In this document: positions 16,377 to 25,819 of the stretch, piece by piece | Layout: the number at the start of each line of letters is the position of its first letter | Numbering within the stretch: position 1 is the stretch's first letter | The notes under the pieces: model-generated | Database searches by the model: none | What the model was told of the DNA's origin: nothing | Seen by the model: the letters and a program-made list of their open reading frames with translations, nothing else | Assembly: GCA_035995185.1 (NCBI GenBank) | Contig: DASYKT010000022.1 | Span: 160,219-224,218 of the forward strand | Origin: DASYKT01 sp035995185 | GTDB taxonomy: Bacteria > Acidobacteriota > Blastocatellia > Pyrinomonadales > Pyrinomonadaceae | Length of the DNA stretch: 64,000 nt | Direction of reading: 5' to 3' | Made by a program: the position numbers and the translations under genes

Positions 16377-17783
16377 ATGAGTGAAATAAAAACGCAAATT
16401 GAAAAAACCCTGGCCGGGGCGGAAAAATTAAACCCGGAGCTTAATGCATTTCTGCGCATCGATCGCGAGACCGCGTTAAAACGCGCCGCCGAACTGGACA
16501 GCACCGACGACACTGACGGGAGGCTGCCGCTCAAAGGTTTTCCCATAGCCGTCAAAGATAATATCTGCACCAGCGATTCGCAGACGTCGTGCGGCTCGCT
16601 GATCCTGGGACACTACAAACCGCAATACAACGCGACGGTCGTCGAAAAATTAAACAGTGCCGGGGCCGTTATCATCGGCAAAACAAATCTTGATGAATTC
16701 GCGATGGGCTCGTCGAATGAAAACTCCGCCTTTGGAATAGTGAAAAATCCCTGGGATACAACGCGTGTACCGGGCGGCAGTTCGGGCGGTTCGGCGGCGG
16801 CTGTCGCGGCCGGGATAGTTCCCGCGGCGCTCGGTTCGGATACCGGCGGTTCGATCCGCCAGCCGGCGGCGCTGTGCGGAATTTTTGGTATCAAGCCGAC
16901 CTATGGACGAGTTTCGCGTTATGGACTGGTCGCGTTCGGCTCGTCGCTCGACCAGATCGGCGTCTTTGCCAAGACGGCGAAAAATGTCGCTGCCGTTCTG
17001 CAAACAATATCGGGCCGCGATCCGCTTGATTCCACCTCGGCGGACGTGCCCGTGCCGGATTACACTGTCGCGCTCGAACACGATATCAAAGGCAAAAAGA
17101 TCGGTATTCCACGCTCGCTTTTCGGTGAAGGATTGGATGACGAAGTGCGAGATGTGGTGGAAACCGCGATCGATAACTACCGCTCTTTGGGAGCCGAAAT
17201 TGTCGACGTCGAACTGCCGCACGCCAAGTACGGCATCGCCGTTTACTACATCATCGCCACGGCCGAGGCATCGTCGAATCTGGCGCGTTTTGACGGCGTG
17301 CGTTACGGGTTCCGCGCGGAAAATGCGCACGAGCTGCGCACGATGTACAAAAAGACCCGCGAAGAAGGTTTCGGGCCGGAAGTAAAGCGAAGGATCATGC
17401 TCGGCACTTATGTGCTTTCGAGCGGTTATTACGATGCCTATTATGCCAAGGCACAAAAAGTGCGGGCGCTGCTGCGGGTCGATTACGGCAAAGCGTTTTC
17501 ACAATGCGATACTATCCTGATGCCGACCTCGCCGACCACGGCTTTTAAGATCGGTGAAAAATCCGACGACCCATTAGCGATGTACCTGAATGATATTTAT
17601 ACCGTCTCGGCAAATCTGGCCGGCGTTCCGGGAATCTCCGTTCCCTGCGGAATTTCAGGGGAAGGCCTGCCGATCGGAATGCAGCTGATCGGCGACTTCT
17701 GGTCGGAAAGCACTCTGTTAAATATGTCTGCCGTCTACGAAAACTCTTTTCCCGTCACGGCACAGCCAAAGATACACGTATAA
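16377..17783 (+). CDS. gatA: Asp/Glu-tRNA amidotransferase subunit A
   Basis: A 468-aa amidase-signature enzyme that releases ammonia from glutamine and feeds it to GatB. Catalytic triad motifs: the Lys in IAVKDNI, the cis-Ser and signature GGSSGGSAAAVAAG, and the nucleophile Ser in DTGGSIRQPA. Further markers are NSAFGIVKNPWD, KPTYGRVSRYGL and ILMPTSPTTAF. Length is standard. The ATG at 16377 is used because it follows GGAGGGG and matches the family N-terminus; the reading frame stays open upstream to 16329. gatB is not in the window, so GatC and GatA are separated from it. Confidence 0.96.
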   Translation: MSEIKTQIEKTLAGAEKLNPELNAFLRIDRETALKRAAELDSTDDTDGRLPLKGFPIAVKDNICTSDSQTSCGSLILGHYKPQYNATVVEKLNSAGAVIIGKTNLDEFAMGSSNENSAFGIVKNPWDTTRVPGGSSGGSAAAVAAGIVPAALGSDTGGSIRQPAALCGIFGIKPTYGRVSRYGLVAFGSSLDQIGVFAKTAKNVAAVLQTISGRDPLDSTSADVPVPDYTVALEHDIKGKKIGIPRSLFGEGLDDEVRDVVETAIDNYRSLGAEIVDVELPHAKYGIAVYYIIATAEASSNLARFDGVRYGFRAENAHELRTMYKKTREEGFGPEVKRRIMLGTYVLSSGYYDAYYAKAQKVRALLRVDYGKAFSQCDTILMPTSPTTAFKIGEKSDDPLAMYLNDIYTVSANLAGVPGISVPCGISGEGLPIGMQLIGDFWSESTLLNMSAVYENSFPVTAQPKIHV

Positions 17784-17812
17784 CGGCTTTGCCTATAAAG
17801 CTACGGATACAG

Positions 17813-17879
17813 GCCACTAATTACACAAATAACACGAATGAAAAAATTCTCTATTCGTGTTATTTGTGTAATTAGTGGC
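17813..17879. repeat. CCACTAAT hairpin repeat, copy 3
   Basis: A 67-bp near-perfect hairpin; the arms begin GCCACTAATTACACAAAT and end ATTTGTGTAATTAGTGGC. It lies between the convergent gatA and GGDEF-EAL genes. It is the best-preserved copy of this family here. Confidence 0.85.
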
Positions 17880-17896
17880 AAATAATAATTGTCTTT

Positions 17897-20125
17897 TTAT
17901 TTTGCCAATCTTAGTTGGGGCTGCGGATCGGGAAGCAGGTGAAACAATTCCGGGTCGGCCTTGGGGAAAATGTTACGCCAGCGCGCCGGGTCGCCCAGCA
18001 TCTTTTCTATCTCAAGTACGGGGAGCGGGCGCGAGAAAAGATATCCCTGGCCGAATTCGCATCCCAATATCCGCAACTGGTGCAGCTGGTGAATACTTTC
18101 GATGCCTTCCGCCACTACGCTGAGATTCAGGGCTTTGGCCAGCGCGATGACGGTCCTGACGATCTCGCCGTTCTCACTTCCCTCTTCCATCGTGCTCACA
18201 AAAGAGCGGTCGATCTTTAGCGTATCGATCGGAAAACGGTGCAGGTAGCTCAAACCGGAATAGCCCGTGCCAAAATCGTCGATGCTTAGTTTGACGCCGA
18301 GTTCCCTGATCTCCTTCAGCATTGAGATGGCTTTTTCCGCGTTGTCCATTACCGCGCTTTCGGTGATCTCTAATCGCAGTGAACCGGGATAAAGATACGT
18401 ATCGCCCAAAATATTTTTGATCTGATTGACCAATTCCGGATGCGCAAAATGTTTGCCGGACAAGTTTACGCTGATCGTCAAAGTTTCATTGCCCGGAAAA
18501 TCCTGCTGCCATCTGACGATCTGTTTACAGGCCGATTTCAATATTTTGAGGGTCATGGGCACGATCAACCCGGTATTTTCGGCGACCGGGATAAATTCGT
18601 ACGGCTGGATCTGGCCGCGCTGAGGATGATTCCACCTGGCCAGCGCTTCAAATCCGGAAAGCTTCGCATCTTCCAGGGCAATGATCGGCTGGAAATATAG
18701 CTCTATCTCGTCGCGTTCGATCGCATAGCGCAGGTCGGTTTCCACCTCCAGCAGCTTGACCGCATCGACGTGCATTTTGCGGTCGAAGATAACGTAAGGC
18801 TTGTGGCCTTCTTTGGCCTGGTACATGGCAATATCGGCATCGCGCAAAATATCCTCGGCCGCATCGTACTGGTAACTGCCAAAAACTATTCCGATACTGA
18901 CGCTGGTGAAAACCTGACGTCCTTCGAGAGTAAAAGGTTCCGCAATGCGGCGGGCGATCTTCTCGGCAAAGACAGTGACTTCTTCGATCGTCGAAACATC
19001 GGAAATGGTGATCGCAAACTCATCCCCGCTGAACCTTCCCACCAATCCCCACGCGCCGACCGATTCGGACAGACGCTGGGCAACCTGAAGGATCAGACAA
19101 TCTCCCATAAAATGCCCGAGACTGTCGTTCATCATCTTGAACCGGTTCAGGTCCAGGAAAAGAACGGCGAATTTATGATCGGAAGTATTTTTACTCTTTT
19201 CTAAAAGCGCTTTTATTTGATCGATAAAGTAATTGCGGTTCGGCAGCTGGGTCAGCGCATCGTGGTAAGCGGCATGACGGAATTTTTCGCGGCTTTCGCG
19301 CAGCGCGATACTGCTTTTTTCCAGCTCGGCCACATAGTGCTCGAGTTCCGCTACATGTTTTTCGGCCTGTTCGGCGCGGTCGCGTTCCAGCTGTTCGGCT
19401 TTTGCGGCGGTGCGTTTTACATCGTTCACATAACGGCGATAGGTAAAATAAACTACCCCGAAAAATCCGATGACCACCGACAGCAAATAGATATTCACCT
19501 GCTGCAGCGATTTGGTGATCAGGCCGGCCATTAACGCCCCGGTCAGATACATCACCAAGGTATTTAAACAATATTCGTACCAGGCCTTGAGCCATGAAGT
19601 CTCGGTCTTTATCGAGGCGAAAAGCGAGACCAGGGTCGAATTAAGTAAAAATTGGGAAAGCGCCATGGTCACCAGCACCATGACAAATGTGCCGATGTCC
19701 TTCGATTCTGAGATACCTTCGAGCGGCCCAAAGATCAAGAGCGTGATCTGGGAAGTAACGAAAACCGAAAAGGCCGATATCAGGATATTGAGCCCGATCG
19801 TTTTTGTTTTAATTGACACGCCCTGCCGGCGCAGGTTGATCGAGGTCGAACCGGATTCGAGCGCCGCCAGCAGGACCGAGATCTCGCCCCCGTAGAGCAA
19901 GAGGGTGACGATGATCAGGGCGTCGGAAATAGTCAAATGGATCTTTGTCCTGGGCAGCTGAATGCGCAGGTACGAGCTAAAAAAGACCATTACCACCGAC
20001 AATACGCCTAAGCCGACATCGACCTTGGCCAGCGGAAAATAGTAAACCGCCCACGCCAAAGCACCTGCTCCGGGAAGCAGGAGTAAAATTGCGCACAGAT
20101 TTACTAATTTGTCTTTTCTTTCCAT
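17897..20125 (-). CDS. Membrane GGDEF-EAL cyclic-di-GMP protein
   Basis: A 742-aa membrane protein. The N-terminal 230 residues hold about seven hydrophobic segments (LLLPGAGALAWAVYYF, VLSVVMVFFSSYL, IVTLLLYGGEISVLL, ILISAFSVFVTSQITLLIF, and others), a MASE1-like sensor region. A coiled coil (about 240-280, AKAEQLERDRAEQAEKHVAEL) follows. The GGDEF domain at about 285-450 has LPNRNYFIDQI and SGDEF, a one-residue variant of GGDEF. The EAL domain (about 455-715) has FEALARW, SIDDFGTGYSGLSYL and KIDRSFV, so phosphodiesterase residues look intact. It probably tunes cyclic-di-GMP in response to a membrane signal. Confidence 0.93.
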   Translation of the reverse strand: MERKDKLVNLCAILLLLPGAGALAWAVYYFPLAKVDVGLGVLSVVMVFFSSYLRIQLPRTKIHLTISDALIIVTLLLYGGEISVLLAALESGSTSINLRRQGVSIKTKTIGLNILISAFSVFVTSQITLLIFGPLEGISESKDIGTFVMVLVTMALSQFLLNSTLVSLFASIKTETSWLKAWYEYCLNTLVMYLTGALMAGLITKSLQQVNIYLLSVVIGFFGVVYFTYRRYVNDVKRTAAKAEQLERDRAEQAEKHVAELEHYVAELEKSSIALRESREKFRHAAYHDALTQLPNRNYFIDQIKALLEKSKNTSDHKFAVLFLDLNRFKMMNDSLGHFMGDCLILQVAQRLSESVGAWGLVGRFSGDEFAITISDVSTIEEVTVFAEKIARRIAEPFTLEGRQVFTSVSIGIVFGSYQYDAAEDILRDADIAMYQAKEGHKPYVIFDRKMHVDAVKLLEVETDLRYAIERDEIELYFQPIIALEDAKLSGFEALARWNHPQRGQIQPYEFIPVAENTGLIVPMTLKILKSACKQIVRWQQDFPGNETLTISVNLSGKHFAHPELVNQIKNILGDTYLYPGSLRLEITESAVMDNAEKAISMLKEIRELGVKLSIDDFGTGYSGLSYLHRFPIDTLKIDRSFVSTMEEGSENGEIVRTVIALAKALNLSVVAEGIESIHQLHQLRILGCEFGQGYLFSRPLPVLEIEKMLGDPARWRNIFPKADPELFHLLPDPQPQLRLAK

Positions 20126-20201
20126 TTAACGGAAAAATAGCGAAAAGCAGGTATTTTGAGTGTTGGAAGGGAGTTTGGCCTTAACTACATGGCCCTCAAG
20201 C

Positions 20202-20231
20202 ATTATATGTTAAACTCTGTTTGTTTTACAA
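20202..20231 (-). promoter_or_regulatory. Sigma-70-type promoter for the GGDEF-EAL gene
   Basis: Read on the minus strand: TTGTAA (20226-20231), 18-base spacer, TATAAT (20202-20207), a consensus -10. It lies about 76 bases before the start codon. Confidence 0.45.
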
Positions 20232-20333
20232 CAACTATTTTGTCAGCAGCCCGACTGTAATGGAGGGTGTTTCTTAAGAAACACTAAAATACGAGCCCTT
20301 GCTGGCGCGCGGGCTACCGGTATTGCGTTTTAA

Positions 20334-20362
20334 CACAAAAAAGCGGGGGTTTTATCCCCCGC
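20334..20362 (-). terminator. Rho-independent terminator after the subtilase gene
   Basis: On the minus strand: GCGGGGG / CCCCCGC stem (7 bp, all G-C) with a 6-base loop, followed by a T-tract of six or more. It begins 30 bases after the stop codon at 20393. Confidence 0.85.
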
Positions 20363-20392
20363 GTCCAGTTTTCAGCCCTATTGAATTTTTGA

Positions 20393-22966
20393 CTATCTCA
20401 TTCGTGGCGTGTTATCACCGTGAGCCATAATGCTGCCCGATTGCGAGAACGTATCGCTGAGCAATAACCCATCGCTAAGCAGCAAGCCGTCGCTAAGCAG
20501 CAGGCCGTCAGCCAGCGGGATATTATCCGACAGGATCAAGCCATCCGAATACAGCATTCCGACCGAGCCTACCCGGGTGCCGCGTGTCAGGGTTTGGTAA
20601 CCCGACGGCGCCGCATTATCGCTCAGGATCGTGCCGTCGCTAAGAAGCAGTCCGTCGCTGAGCAGCAAACCGTCACTCAGTAACAGCCCGTCGCTTAGCA
20701 GTAACCCGTCGCTGAGGATCAAGCCGTCGCTTAAGATAAGCCCGTTGCTATACACCTTCTGATATTCCGAGATGAGTTCCGTTCCGGTGACCGCGCCGTA
20801 GCCGGGCAGCATGCCGCCCGCCCATTGGAACTTGGTTCCCGCGATCGTCGAGGAATGAACCGGCTTCAGGTTGTTGACCAGCATCGGTTCGCCCGTCGGG
20901 ATCGGATTCGGCATGTTCGTGCGGATCGCCCGCGTCAGGCGCACCGCGCCTTCGACGTTGAGTTCACCGGCGCCCTGTTCCAGCGTGTTGAATCCGGCTA
21001 GCGGCTGTGCCGTGTATTGCAGGATCATTTTGACCATGTTGGGCGTCAGCTTCGGATTGGTTTGCAGCAAGAGCGCCACGGTGCCGCTGACGATGGGGGT
21101 CGCCATCGAAGTGCCGCTCATGTACATCATCTTGCGTTTGTCGTCAGCCGAGCTCTGCACTTCAAGATCTTCGTTATTTTCGACGATCTCGTTGTCCTTG
21201 GCTTCCGCTCCGACTATCAGGTTGCCGGGGGCGACCAGGTCGGGTTTGATCAGGTTATCGAAATGCTTGGCGCCGTTGGCATCCTTGTAAAAGGAACGCG
21301 TCGGGCCGCGCGAGCTATAGGTCGCGATACCGTCGTCGTTTCTGGAATCGGTGCCGAAGGTGTTGGCCGCGCCAACGGTGATGACCGTCGGGTCGTTTCC
21401 GGGTGCGTGGATCGCGCCGTAGATCTTTTGGCCGCTGGCAGTTTTACCGGTGTTACCGGCCGCCGCGACAACCACGATGCCCGCCGCCGTAAGGGTACGG
21501 ACCGCGCGGCAAAGCGGATCGTTACGCCAGGTTTCAACCGCCGGTGAACCTAAGGAAAGGTTGACCACGCGGATGTTATTCGCAGTGCGGTTCGCCAGGA
21601 TCCAGCTCATCGCATTGACCAGGCCGGCCGAAGAACCTACGCCGTTTTCATTTAATACTTTGACGTTGATGATCCTGGCATTCGGAGCAATACCTTTATA
21701 GTTGCTGAGAAACAATCCATCGCTAACGTTAAGATTTTGTCCCGCACCGCCCGCCGCCAGCGAAGCTACGTGCGTGCCGTGACCGTATTCATCTTTTTTA
21801 AGTTCACTATCTGAAGAGAAATTTACTTTTTGAACGATCCTTTTAGCGCCGTTCACATCCGTGAACATGCGGTGGTCTTCCTGAACGCTGGAATCGACGA
21901 TGGCAATACCGATACCGGTGCCGTCGAGCAGCGTACTGGTGTTGGCGACGCCGATGCCAAGCAGATTCACATTGAGGCCCTGCTGGATGGTGCGAACGAG
22001 CGCCGTTCCGGTGGTCGTTTCGACGTGTCCGAGAAGTTTTAATTCCCGGTCGAGCGAGATGTGATGCGTGCCATTAACCGCCGCGATCTCTTCGGCCGCT
22101 TTAACCGGCAGCTCGAGCGTCAGCATATTAAGATTTTCAACGCGGCTTTCTATGACGATGTGGTTGCGCCGGAAAACTTCCTGAAGTTCGGGATTGTCGA
22201 TATCCTCGGCCTGCAAGATCACCTTCACGGTTTTGTCGGGATCGGCATTGCCGACCATTTCACGCAGTTCCGGCGAGAGTTTGTCGCCCACGAAACCATC
22301 TTCATCAAGGTTTTCGTCGGTCAGCAATACTTTCTGAAATTCGCCGTCGAGCTGCGTATCGGCAGCGACGTATTGCGCGTAATTTTCCGAGGTCGAATTG
22401 CCGAACACCTGAAGGCGTCCGTCTTTTATCGCGCGCTGCAGAGTTTGCGCCGCTTCTTTACCGAAAACGGAGTCGTTACTTAATACGCCGATGTCATCGA
22501 CGAATATGATAACGCCCCTTCTCGCAGTCAGCTGCTTGAAAACCGCATTAACCGATTCACCTGCCTGCACAGCCGCCAGCAGAGCGCCCGTGTTCAGGCT
22601 TAAAACTTTTTTACCGCGCAAATTTTTCGGCGCATCGGCGTTTTGCAGGGTCAGCGCCAGGTTGTTAAGCACCAATTGGGTCTTGCCGGTAAATTCATCA
22701 ATGATGACCGGATTTCTTTTGCTTGTTCCGGCCAGCACGCGCATTACTTTATTCAGGTCCGCTTCGACACCGCTGGCCGGCGCGATCTGTCCGTCGCGCG
22801 CCATCTGTGTCAGGTCCTGTACATAAGGAAGGGTTTGAAGGGTCGTAGTTGTGTTTTTCGCGACCGAACTATTATTCACGCTGCTCTGTCCGACAACTAT
22901 AGTAGTCAATATCGAAAAGAGTGTGACTAATGAAGTTAAGAAGCGAGTTGTTTTTAATAAGTTCAT
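20393..22966 (-). CDS. Secreted subtilisin-family protease with LLLSDG repeat tail
   Basis: An 857-aa secreted S8 serine protease. Signal peptide: MNLLKTTRFLTSLVTLFSILTTIVVGQ. A prodomain-like region precedes the catalytic domain. Triad: Asp in IGIAIVDSSVQEDH, His in YGHGTHVASLAAGG, Ser in SGTSMATPIVSGTVALLLQ; the oxyanion Asn is in VVAAAGNTG. After it, about the last 120 residues hold two blocks of hexapeptide LLLSDG repeats (roughly 13 units). The start is placed at 22966 because AGGTGAT stands 6 bases upstream and the signal peptide begins there; the open frame continues to 23041. A consensus sigma-54 promoter is 59 bases upstream, so transcription starts inside the longer frame. Confidence 0.92.
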   Translation of the reverse strand: MNLLKTTRFLTSLVTLFSILTTIVVGQSSVNNSSVAKNTTTTLQTLPYVQDLTQMARDGQIAPASGVEADLNKVMRVLAGTSKRNPVIIDEFTGKTQLVLNNLALTLQNADAPKNLRGKKVLSLNTGALLAAVQAGESVNAVFKQLTARRGVIIFVDDIGVLSNDSVFGKEAAQTLQRAIKDGRLQVFGNSTSENYAQYVAADTQLDGEFQKVLLTDENLDEDGFVGDKLSPELREMVGNADPDKTVKVILQAEDIDNPELQEVFRRNHIVIESRVENLNMLTLELPVKAAEEIAAVNGTHHISLDRELKLLGHVETTTGTALVRTIQQGLNVNLLGIGVANTSTLLDGTGIGIAIVDSSVQEDHRMFTDVNGAKRIVQKVNFSSDSELKKDEYGHGTHVASLAAGGAGQNLNVSDGLFLSNYKGIAPNARIINVKVLNENGVGSSAGLVNAMSWILANRTANNIRVVNLSLGSPAVETWRNDPLCRAVRTLTAAGIVVVAAAGNTGKTASGQKIYGAIHAPGNDPTVITVGAANTFGTDSRNDDGIATYSSRGPTRSFYKDANGAKHFDNLIKPDLVAPGNLIVGAEAKDNEIVENNEDLEVQSSADDKRKMMYMSGTSMATPIVSGTVALLLQTNPKLTPNMVKMILQYTAQPLAGFNTLEQGAGELNVEGAVRLTRAIRTNMPNPIPTGEPMLVNNLKPVHSSTIAGTKFQWAGGMLPGYGAVTGTELISEYQKVYSNGLILSDGLILSDGLLLSDGLLLSDGLLLSDGLLLSDGTILSDNAAPSGYQTLTRGTRVGSVGMLYSDGLILSDNIPLADGLLLSDGLLLSDGLLLSDTFSQSGSIMAHGDNTPRMR
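20447..20750 (-). repeat. Tandem 18-bp repeats coding LLLSDG units
   Basis: The 3' end of the subtilase gene has two arrays of 18-bp units (about 20625-20750 and 20447-20552). Codons for Ser-Asp-Gly are varied (AGC GAC GGG, AGC GAC GGC, AGT GAC GGT), so the unit is kept at the protein level rather than as recent DNA copies. A spacer of about 20 residues separates the arrays. Confidence 0.85.
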
Positions 22967-23024
22967 AAAAATATCACCTGGATCAAACTCAATTGACCGG
23001 GGAGAAATAATGCCGCTCTCTCTT

Positions 23025-23040
23025 AGCAACACGCGTGCCA
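23025..23040 (-). promoter_or_regulatory. Sigma-54 (-24/-12) promoter for the subtilase gene
   Basis: On the minus strand: TGGCACGCGTGTTGCT, which matches the consensus TGGCACG-N4-TTGCW at every fixed base. Expected start is near 23014, giving a leader of about 48 bases to the ATG at 22966. Confidence 0.8.
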
Positions 23041-23147
23041 TTGCGCAATCACTTGAAAATAAAGGGTTTTTGGGAATTCGAGGCTTTTATGAAGAATAAA
23101 ACCCGGTCAGGATGGGAGAAAGAAAACCGGTCAAAATGAACGAAAGG

Positions 23148-23284
23148 CAGAAACGCGACAGTTATGGAGCGTGCTCTCTATTCCAGAATTTCATAATTCC
23201 AATATTCCAGACGAACGTTTTGGAATTTATGGAATCTTTTGGAATCTTGAAATAATGGCACGCTCCATAACTGTCGCGTTTCTG
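23148..23284. repeat. 137-bp element with 27-bp perfect inverted ends
   Basis: Left end 23148-23174 and right end 23258-23284 are exact reverse complements over 27 bases (starting CAGAAACGCGACAG). Inside, ATTCCA-type repeats form a second, weaker inverted repeat, so the whole can fold into one long hairpin. It lies between the subtilase control region and the peptidase stop codon. The arm sequence recurs in the terminator at 14074. Confidence 0.8.
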
Positions 23285-23298
23285 TCTATCTATTAAAG

Positions 23299-25413
23299 CT
23301 ACTTAGTAATACCGACCTGGCTTAAGGCGTAAGCATAATCAAACGCTACTTCTTTCAGGCGGTCGTAACGGCCGGAAGATCCGCCGTGACCCGCGCCCAT
23401 ATTCGCCTTGAGCAAGACGGTATTATTATCCGTTTTCAGTTCGCGCAATTTCGCCGTCCATTTAGCGCCTTCCCAATATGGGACCTGGCTATCGTTAAGC
23501 GAAACTTCGATCAGCATATTGGGATAGGCTTTCGCTTTTACATTGTCATAAGGCGAATACTGCATCATGTAATCGAACGCTTCCTTTTCATTCGGATTTC
23601 CCCATTCGATCCATTCCTCGGTAGTCAATGGCAGCGAAGCATCGAGCATCGTGTTCATTACATCGACGAAAGGCACCTGCGCGATCACCGCTTTGAAAAG
23701 GTCGGGACGCTGATTAGCAACGGCGCCCATCAATAACCCGCCGGCGCTTCCGCCCTGGATCACCAGGCGGTCGTTCGCCGTGTATTTATTTTTTATCAGC
23801 CAGTCGGCGCTATCCACAAAATCATTAAAGGTGTTCATCTTCTTGAACATCCTGCCGTCCAATCGCCACTGTTCGCCGAGTTCGCTGCCGCCGCGGATGT
23901 GAGCGATCGCAAAGATCATCCCGCGGTCGACCAGGCTCAACCGTGCCGAGGAGAAACTCGGCGTCATTGAAAAGCCATACGAACCGTACGCGTAAAGAAG
24001 CATCGGCGCCGAGCCGTCGAGCTTAGTGCCTTTCTTCATGATCAGAGAGACCGGCACTTTAACGCCATCACGCGCCACCGCCCAGACGCGGCTTGTTTCA
24101 TATTTGGTTTTGTCGTAACCGCCGAGCACTTCCTGCTGTTTGAGAAGCTTGCTCCGTTCGGTTTTCGGATTATATTCAAAAGTCGATTGCGGGGTCACCA
24201 TCGAAGCATAGCTGTAACGGAAGGTCGGCGTATCGAATTCCGGGTTGCCCGACATTCCCATCGTGTAGACGCTTTCCGGCGTAGCCAGGCGGTGCGACTT
24301 GTTCGACTTCATATCGATCACACGCAAATACTCCAGGCCGTTTTCCAGCTCGGAAACGACGCCGTAGCCTTTGAAAAAATTTATGTCTTCGATCTTTATC
24401 TTTGGATTGTGGGGGACGAATTCTTTCCAGTTCTTTTCGCTGGGGTCGCTTACCGGCGCTATCACGATACGGGAATTAAATGCATTCTTATTAGTTGTAA
24501 TATAAAAATTGCCTTCGTAATAATCAACGCTATATTCGTGATCTTTTTCACGCGGAAGAATGACTTTTAATTGTGCGTCCGGTTGGTCGGCGGGAAGATA
24601 GCGGACCTCGCGCATCGTCTTCGCGTAAGAAACCACCATGATCATTTTCTTATCGCGAGTGCGTCCGGCGCCGACATTGTAGAGAACGTCTTTTTCTTCA
24701 TACTGAAGCTGCGGCGCCTTGGAGCCGAGTTCGTATTTCCAGAATTTGTCGGAACGCTTGGTGACGTCGTCTTCGGTTACCAAGAATAAGTTCTTATTGT
24801 CATTTGCCCAAACGACCGAAGTTACCCGCTCCACTTTGTCCGGCAGTATCTGCCCGGTCCGCAGGTCTTTGATCTGGAGAGTATATTGGCGGTAACCGGT
24901 GATGTCGTAAGAGAAGGCGAGAAGATTTCCATCGTCACTGACGCTAAAAGCGGCCAGGGAATAAAACTTGTGCCCCTCGGCCATTGCATTCTGATCGAAG
25001 ATGACCTGTTCGTCACTTTTGTCTTCTTTGGTCGAGCGGCAATAGATCGGGTACTGTTTTCCCTCTTCGGTCTTGTTGTAATACCAGTAGCCGCCCAGTT
25101 TATAGGGCAAGCTCAGGTCCGTCTGCTTGATCTTGGCCAGCATTTCGTCGTAGAGAGCTTTGGAAAAGCCCTCATGCGGCTTCATCATCAGATTGGTGTA
25201 AGCGTTCTCGGCTTCCAGGTATTTGATGACTTCAGGGTTTTTTTTATCACGAAGCCAGTAATAGTTATCAACCAGCTTATAGCCGTGTATTTCGGTCACT
25301 TTAGGGTCTTTTTTCGCTATGGGTGGTCTCATATCGTTTTGCGCCACGATCACAGTATTTCCTATGATAATGATGATAAATACAAAAACCAGACTACAAA
25401 GGATTTCCTTCAT
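23299..25413 (-). CDS. Exported prolyl oligopeptidase (S9A)
   Basis: A 704-aa serine peptidase that cuts after proline in short peptides. The signal peptide (ILCSLVFVFIIIIIGNTVIVAQ) makes it periplasmic. The N-terminal part is KDPKVTEIHGYKLVDNYYWLRD, the usual opening of the family, then the seven-bladed propeller (about 100-420). The catalytic domain has GGSAGGLLMGAVANQRPDLF (nucleophile Ser), EVSLNDSQVPYWEGAKW (Asp) and GAGHGGSSGRYDR (His). Full length. The ATG at 25413 is chosen because AAGGAG stands 11 bases before it; ten more residues upstream are in frame. It may finish peptides released by the subtilase gene just downstream. Confidence 0.93.
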   Translation of the reverse strand: MKEILCSLVFVFIIIIIGNTVIVAQNDMRPPIAKKDPKVTEIHGYKLVDNYYWLRDKKNPEVIKYLEAENAYTNLMMKPHEGFSKALYDEMLAKIKQTDLSLPYKLGGYWYYNKTEEGKQYPIYCRSTKEDKSDEQVIFDQNAMAEGHKFYSLAAFSVSDDGNLLAFSYDITGYRQYTLQIKDLRTGQILPDKVERVTSVVWANDNKNLFLVTEDDVTKRSDKFWKYELGSKAPQLQYEEKDVLYNVGAGRTRDKKMIMVVSYAKTMREVRYLPADQPDAQLKVILPREKDHEYSVDYYEGNFYITTNKNAFNSRIVIAPVSDPSEKNWKEFVPHNPKIKIEDINFFKGYGVVSELENGLEYLRVIDMKSNKSHRLATPESVYTMGMSGNPEFDTPTFRYSYASMVTPQSTFEYNPKTERSKLLKQQEVLGGYDKTKYETSRVWAVARDGVKVPVSLIMKKGTKLDGSAPMLLYAYGSYGFSMTPSFSSARLSLVDRGMIFAIAHIRGGSELGEQWRLDGRMFKKMNTFNDFVDSADWLIKNKYTANDRLVIQGGSAGGLLMGAVANQRPDLFKAVIAQVPFVDVMNTMLDASLPLTTEEWIEWGNPNEKEAFDYMMQYSPYDNVKAKAYPNMLIEVSLNDSQVPYWEGAKWTAKLRELKTDNNTVLLKANMGAGHGGSSGRYDRLKEVAFDYAYALSQVGITK

Positions 25414-25819
25414 CGTTGCAACACTCCTTAACTGCATATCCATGTAGGGATTATACCTTCTTATTCTACGTTATTTTCCCGAATTTGTTTATTAAAAAAG
25501 TATTTGAACGTGTTTAGCACAATATTTATTTTGCGCCGGTAAATACGCTTTTTCCTCCGGCCCACGCCCCAAAGTCTTTCTTGCTAAGGTTTAGTCTTTA
25601 ACCCGATTATCAGACCGCGCCGGATAATGGTTTATAACGTAGCTATCATTAGATAATTCTTGACTTTAGACGCGTATGTAGGTTAATTTTGTTCAAAATC
25701 TCTGACTGTAATTAAGTCTTATATAGGTCACATCGAAGTCACTATAAGCTTCTACGTTTGCCTGTTTCCCTGTAGTGTTTCTTCGACGGTCAGAGGTATA
25801 AATCTGCACTGGAGGGAAT
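25414..25819. other. Divergent control region between peptidase and large secreted protein
   Basis: 406 bases without a gene, richer in AT. It must hold promoters for both neighbours. On the plus strand TTGACT at 25660-25665 is followed after 16-17 bases by GTTAATT, a weak sigma-70 candidate 155 bases before the ATG. A strong GGAGGGAAT lies before 25820. No riboswitch fold or repeat was seen. Confidence 0.3.

Noticed and set aside
20447..20750. Regular 18-bp repeats considered as a CRISPR array
   Set aside because: Units are contiguous, in frame, within a protease gene, with no spacers and no cas genes.
25414..25819. Riboswitch before the large secreted protein (cyclic-di-GMP type looked for)
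   Set aside because: No conserved GEMM core or other known aptamer pattern found by eye.
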